9,466 bases of DNA from Spirosoma sp. (lineage in GTDB: Bacteria > Bacteroidota > Bacteroidia > Cytophagales > Spirosomataceae), in the NCBI GenBank assembly GCA_025351545.1, contig JANXVQ010000444.1:1-9466 (forward strand). Reading direction: 5' to 3'. Below the pieces are notes generated by a model. That model ran no database searches, was not told where the DNA came from, and saw nothing but the letters and a program-made list of their open reading frames with translations. Below are positions 7,401 through 9,466 of this stretch, piece after piece. The translations under genes and the position numbers were made by a program. Position 1 is the stretch's first letter, and each line of letters opens with the position of its first letter.

Positions 7401-7821
7401 CCCGAACGATGCACAGGGAATCAAGTCCTATCTGGGCGATGGTGTAGCGCTCGCAAGTGGAACGATCAACTACGATGTAAACGGTAGTGTGCTCAATTAC
7501 AGCGAGTTAAAGTATACGCCAAATACGACCAAAACTTATGAGCAGGATTATATTGGCCGCGCGTTTGGGTCAGCAGAATCATTTCTTATGAGCCGCAATT
7601 TTGCCAAACTGCGCGAGGTTATTATCGGGTATTCGCTACCTCAAAACCTGCTAAGACATGTGGGCGTGAAGCAGGCCAGCGTGTCGGTAGTGGGACGTAA
7701 TCTGCTGTATTTCGCCAAATACAAAGATATTGACCTCGATCAATACTTAACAGGTGGAATGTCGGGTCTACAAACCCCAACGACACGCCGGTACGGTATT
7801 AACCTGAATCTGGTATTCTAG
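4498..7821 (+). CDS. SusC/RagA-type TonB-linked outer membrane transporter
   Basis: This 1107-residue outer-membrane receptor imports an oligomeric nutrient using TonB energy, with the SusD-like protein as its lid. The ATG at 4498 is chosen over an in-frame TTG at 4450 because it starts a good signal peptide (MKRY, hydrophobic core LLVVSFFCFMPVLSALA, likely cleavage after Ala34). Residues ~36-110 are the carboxypeptidase-regulatory-like domain typical of SusC (ISGQVLGADDQKPLPGVSIL, then FSFIGYETQ). NEVVVTALGIKK (116-127) is the conserved stretch leading to the plug at ~128-237. The plug ends with VLKGASASALYGFRGKNGAI and LITTKRG, the standard SusC plug signature. The remainder is the 22-strand beta-barrel, ending in RRYGINLNLVF with a terminal aromatic residue. 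The length fits the family (about 1000-1150) and no break is seen. An oddity is the terminator-shaped hairpin in codons 9-25. The substrate is unknown; no carbohydrate-active enzyme is in the window. Confidence 0.95.
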   Translation: MKRYVLFSAPPIRAFCRLLVVSFFCFMPVLSALAQTISGQVLGADDQKPLPGVSILVKGTTSGTTTRADGTYTINVNNPAGATLTFSFIGYETQQTSVGNRTTINVTMSVGSSTLNEVVVTALGIKKDIRQTGVAIQTVDGNQLLKAREPNAINSLTGKVAGLTIGSSSELLGRPNISLRGNSDVLFVVDGIPITSDTWNVSADDIDTYTVLKGASASALYGFRGKNGAILITTKRGTKDKRGFSVEVNTSQMADQGFIAIPKVQDEYGPGDHGVYAFGDGKGNGLNDGDYDIWGPALNGQLIPQYDSPVVPGQSFTTTFKKADGNNVVYTSNRQPTPFTARGKDNLSRFIQTGILSNNNIAVAASGEKYDMRFSLSHNFQQGLVPNTKLNVTNFNITGGYNFSPKLRFESSLNYNRQYTPNYPDVNYGPNSLIYNIIAWGGADWNIDDMKQVWQPGKEGTQQIYAEYQRYNNPWFLAKNWLRGHYNSNVYGYTSLRYQIADGLQVTAKTQLTTYSLLRTEKFPYSATTYGREEARGDYREDRRNLFDNINQVLVQYNKKVTPDLSINALVGGEARIFNYNSNYASTNYLNVPGVYNFANSSNPVIANNYQSDMRVLSAYYSADFTFRDYATLTATGRVDKLSTLPKGNNAYFYPSVALSTVISDYVQLPAKLGISFLKFRASYANVKDGLTQSTIGSTPGASYPLGYGVDYNSSYGGPTYQNSAVYSLPLSYNNKPAAYYANTLNNPNLKPNSTSQSEVGLDIRFLNNRLILDGAYYISNDGPRIFTLPSSEATGYTGRLVNGISTQKKGGEISLTGQAIRSPKGFNWDIVANYSTFTERLKEVYPERGINTLASSYFVGSSSSSRFINIGDRTDGFYSTAFVRTPDGQLINDAGGRPTINPVAQFLGYVNPKFVWGINNRFSYKNVSFSFQFDGRVGGVIGDYVRQKTFQGGRHIETIQGAYGAARPNDAQGIKSYLGDGVALASGTINYDVNGSVLNYSELKYTPNTTKTYEQDYIGRAFGSAESFLMSRNFAKLREVIIGYSLPQNLLRHVGVKQASVSVVGRNLLYFAKYKDIDLDQYLTGGMSGLQTPTTRRYGINLNLVF
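4523..4570 (+). terminator. Terminator-like hairpin and T tract inside the susC signal-peptide codons
   Basis: CACCACCAAT (4523-4532) and ATTGGTGGTG (4551-4560) form a perfect 10-bp stem with an 18-nt loop. TC and eight T residues (4563-4570) follow immediately. This is the layout of an intrinsic terminator, but it sits within the coding sequence, 25 nt past the start codon. In the cell it could act as an attenuator that fires when the start of the gene is not being translated. The structure is seen directly; the function is inferred. Confidence 0.4.
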
Positions 7822-7834
7822 GAATGACAGGGAA

Positions 7835-7981
7835 ATGGCGCGAAGCTCTTGCCAACGTGGCCCGGCTTCGTGCCATTTATTACCCGGCCTCCGGCCGGAG
7901 CGATTGACTGACATACCGGCCAGAGGCCGGGTAATAAACGGCACGAACGAATCGAGCCGCCGATGCGGACGTTCGCGCCAT
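7835..7981. repeat. Nested palindromic element filling the susC-susD spacer
   Basis: Outer arms ATGGCGCGAA (7835-7844) and TTCGCGCCAT (7972-7981) are exact reverse complements. They enclose the long inner palindrome at 7867-7947. The whole unit is 147 bp of the 179-bp spacer. Such a nested symmetric unit could be a folded intercistronic RNA or a miniature palindromic element inserted between the genes. No open reading frame is present in it. Confidence 0.5.
7867..7947. repeat. Long inverted repeat with 32-base arms between susC and susD
   Basis: Arms at 7867-7898 and 7916-7947 pair at 30 of 32 positions; mismatches are at 7875/7939 and 7892/7922. The loop is 17 nt (7899-7915). The arms contain TTATTACCCGGCCT and its complement, making a GC-rich, very stable hairpin in the transcript. 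No T run follows, so it is not a classical terminator. It may set the SusC:SusD ratio by blocking 3' exonucleases or partly halting transcription, or may be a REP-like mobile palindrome. Confidence 0.8.
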
Positions 7982-8000
7982 CATAACGGATTAATCAATT

Positions 8001-9466
8001 ATGAAACTCAATAAAATTCTCCTACTTCCTTTAGCCATTCTCGGCCTGACACTGGCGAGCTGCGAAAAGCCGTTCGACCAGCTCGAACAAGACCCTAACC
8101 GACCTACAAGTGCTCCTGCTTCGCTGGTATTTAGCGGGGTTTTGAACGATATGTACAACAGCAACAGTAGCCCATCGGGCTATCGGGGCGTTACGAACGG
8201 AGGGTGGGGAGACCAACAGCGATGGAACCAGTTTTACGCCAGTAACTACAACTACTACGCGACCAACGACTACGCCTGGACGACAACGGGCCTTTATTAC
8301 ACGACCCTGAAAGACGTAGTGAAAATGGAACAGGAAGCCAAAAAGGCGGGTTTACCCGACTTAAATGCGTACTCGGCTTTGGGAAAGTTCTTCCGGGCGT
8401 TCTTTTTTGAGAACATGACCAAGCGTGTAGGCGATATTCCGGTTACTGATGCGTTGCAGGGCCTGGATAATGCGACACCCAAATACAATACGCAGAAGGA
8501 GGTTTATGTGCAGATTCTAAAACAACTCGATGACGCCAATACCGACCTAACCGCCCTTATTGCCAAAAGTGACAATAGCCTGACAGGCGATATTTACCTG
8601 GGAAACAACCTGAGTAAGTGGCAGAAGGTGGTCAATACGTTTAAACTGCGTGTGCTGATAAGCCTGAGTAAGAAAGAAGCCGATACAGATCTGAACGTGA
8701 AGGCGCGGTTTGCTGATGTGCTCAATAACCCGACTAAATATCCGGTACTGAGCTCGATGGACGATAATTTGCAATACATTTATAACAGCCAGTTTAACAA
8801 GTACCCTCGCAATCCAGATAATTTTGGTCAGAGCGCTACCCGTGAGAACATGGCAGCCACGTATCTGGGCACCCTGACGACGCTGAAAGATCCCCGCACG
8901 TTTGTAGTAGCCGAACCGGCAACGGCCAAGGTTGCGGCAGGTGTTAAGCCAACCGATTTTGCGGCCTTCGTGGGCGCATCGTCGGGTGAGGATTTAGCCA
9001 TCATGTCGACGAATGCAAATCAGGGCTTATATTCCTTCCAGAATCGTAAGCACTACTATAGCACCTACACCGCCGAACCTTATATTATTATCGGCTATCC
9101 TGAATTACAGTTGACCATTGCCGAAGGAATCAATCGGGGCTGGGCAACGGGAAATGCCGAAGACTACTACAAAAAAGGCATTCAGGCATCGTGGGGATTC
9201 TATGGTTTGAAAGATGGAAGTAACGACGTATTTTTCTCAGCTGATGGAGGCTATAAAGTGTTCAATACGTATCAGGTAACCGTTAATTTTGCCGACTATT
9301 ATGCCCAGGCACTCGTAAAATACGCAGGCAATACAACGGCCGGTCTAACGCAGGTGCTGACGCAGAAGTACCTGGCTTTCTTTCAGCATTCGGGTATGGA
9401 AGCGTTCTATAACCAGCGCCGGACAGGTGTACCAACATTCATGGTTGGCCCCGGCACTGGAAATAG
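8001..9466 (+). CDS. SusD/RagB-type outer membrane lipoprotein, cut by the window end
   Basis: The open frame runs from the ATG at 8001 to the window edge (488 full codons) without a stop. It encodes the surface nutrient-binding partner of the SusC-like transporter. Residues 1-20 form a lipoprotein signal and Cys21 (LASC) is the lipidation site. After it comes FDQLEQDPNRPTSAPASLVF, the DPNxPT segment being typical of the SusD-like_2 group. Helical repeats follow, including ALGKFFRAFFFENMTKRVGD and the IPVTDAL segment, then LSKWQKVVNTFKLRVLISLS and YIIIGYPELQLTIAEGINRG, all standard for SusD folds. The C-terminal part is present up to FFQHSGMEAFYNQRRTGVP, which is near the end of the family, so probably only a few tens of residues are missing. 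The start has an A/T-rich leader without Shine-Dalgarno. It lies 179 bp after the susC stop, longer than usual for the pair because of the palindromic element, but the two genes are expected to be co-transcribed. Confidence 0.94.
   Translation, partial: MKLNKILLLPLAILGLTLASCEKPFDQLEQDPNRPTSAPASLVFSGVLNDMYNSNSSPSGYRGVTNGGWGDQQRWNQFYASNYNYYATNDYAWTTTGLYYTTLKDVVKMEQEAKKAGLPDLNAYSALGKFFRAFFFENMTKRVGDIPVTDALQGLDNATPKYNTQKEVYVQILKQLDDANTDLTALIAKSDNSLTGDIYLGNNLSKWQKVVNTFKLRVLISLSKKEADTDLNVKARFADVLNNPTKYPVLSSMDDNLQYIYNSQFNKYPRNPDNFGQSATRENMAATYLGTLTTLKDPRTFVVAEPATAKVAAGVKPTDFAAFVGASSGEDLAIMSTNANQGLYSFQNRKHYYSTYTAEPYIIIGYPELQLTIAEGINRGWATGNAEDYYKKGIQASWGFYGLKDGSNDVFFSADGGYKVFNTYQVTVNFADYYAQALVKYAGNTTAGLTQVLTQKYLAFFQHSGMEAFYNQRRTGVPTFMVGPGTGN

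Noticed and set aside
7867..7947. Rho-independent terminator between susC and susD
   Set aside because: The stem is very strong but no T run follows either arm on the plus strand, and the two genes are expected to share a transcript.

Overview
The window reads as chromosomal DNA of a Bacteroidota bacterium, probably a Cytophagales member of the Spirosoma type. The evidence is a paired SusC/SusD outer-membrane uptake locus, promoter-like TAnnTTTG boxes instead of Shine-Dalgarno and sigma70-style signals, lipoboxes of the Bacteroidota kind, and moderate GC content. The genus is a guess from protein style, not a database match.

Left part (1-2280), a damaged region. A creD-like inner-membrane protein gene starts at 95 and is cut after about 280 codons by an IS5-family element (937-2069). 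The element has 19-bp terminal inverted repeats with one mismatch and an apparently intact DDE transposase. The flanks show no target-site duplication, and the 3' half of creD does not appear on the far side. Instead, the right end abuts a minus-strand frame holding the C-terminal tail of a second, rve/IS30-like transposase (2096-2278). This looks like a deletion or rearrangement next to the IS rather than a simple insertion.

Middle part (2281-4270). On the minus strand are a lipoprotein with two tandem YCII/muconolactone-isomerase-like domains (2281-3039) and the C-terminal fragment of a zinc-type medium-chain dehydrogenase/quinone reductase (3118-3312). A complete AraC-family regulator (3479-4270) is divergent from them. 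The regulator may once have controlled the now-broken dehydrogenase. A 15-bp palindrome lies in the divergent spacer.

Right part (4271-9466), a SusC/SusD pair. The 1107-residue TonB-dependent transporter (4498-7821) is preceded by an exact TACTTTTG box. The SusD-like lipoprotein (8001 to beyond the window end, 488 codons seen) should form the lid of the same import complex. No glycoside hydrolase or other substrate-processing enzyme is in view, so the substrate is unknown.

Two RNA-level structures stand out. One is a perfect 10-bp stem followed by a run of eight T residues inside the susC signal-peptide codons (4523-4570), shaped like an intrinsic terminator. The other is a long, nearly perfect inverted repeat with 32-base arms in the 179-bp gap between susC and susD (7867-7947), enclosed by a second pair of 10-base arms (7835-7981). 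Together they suggest control or mobile-element history in this operon. I saw no RNA genes, CRISPR arrays, or clear evidence for an entirely new multi-gene system.
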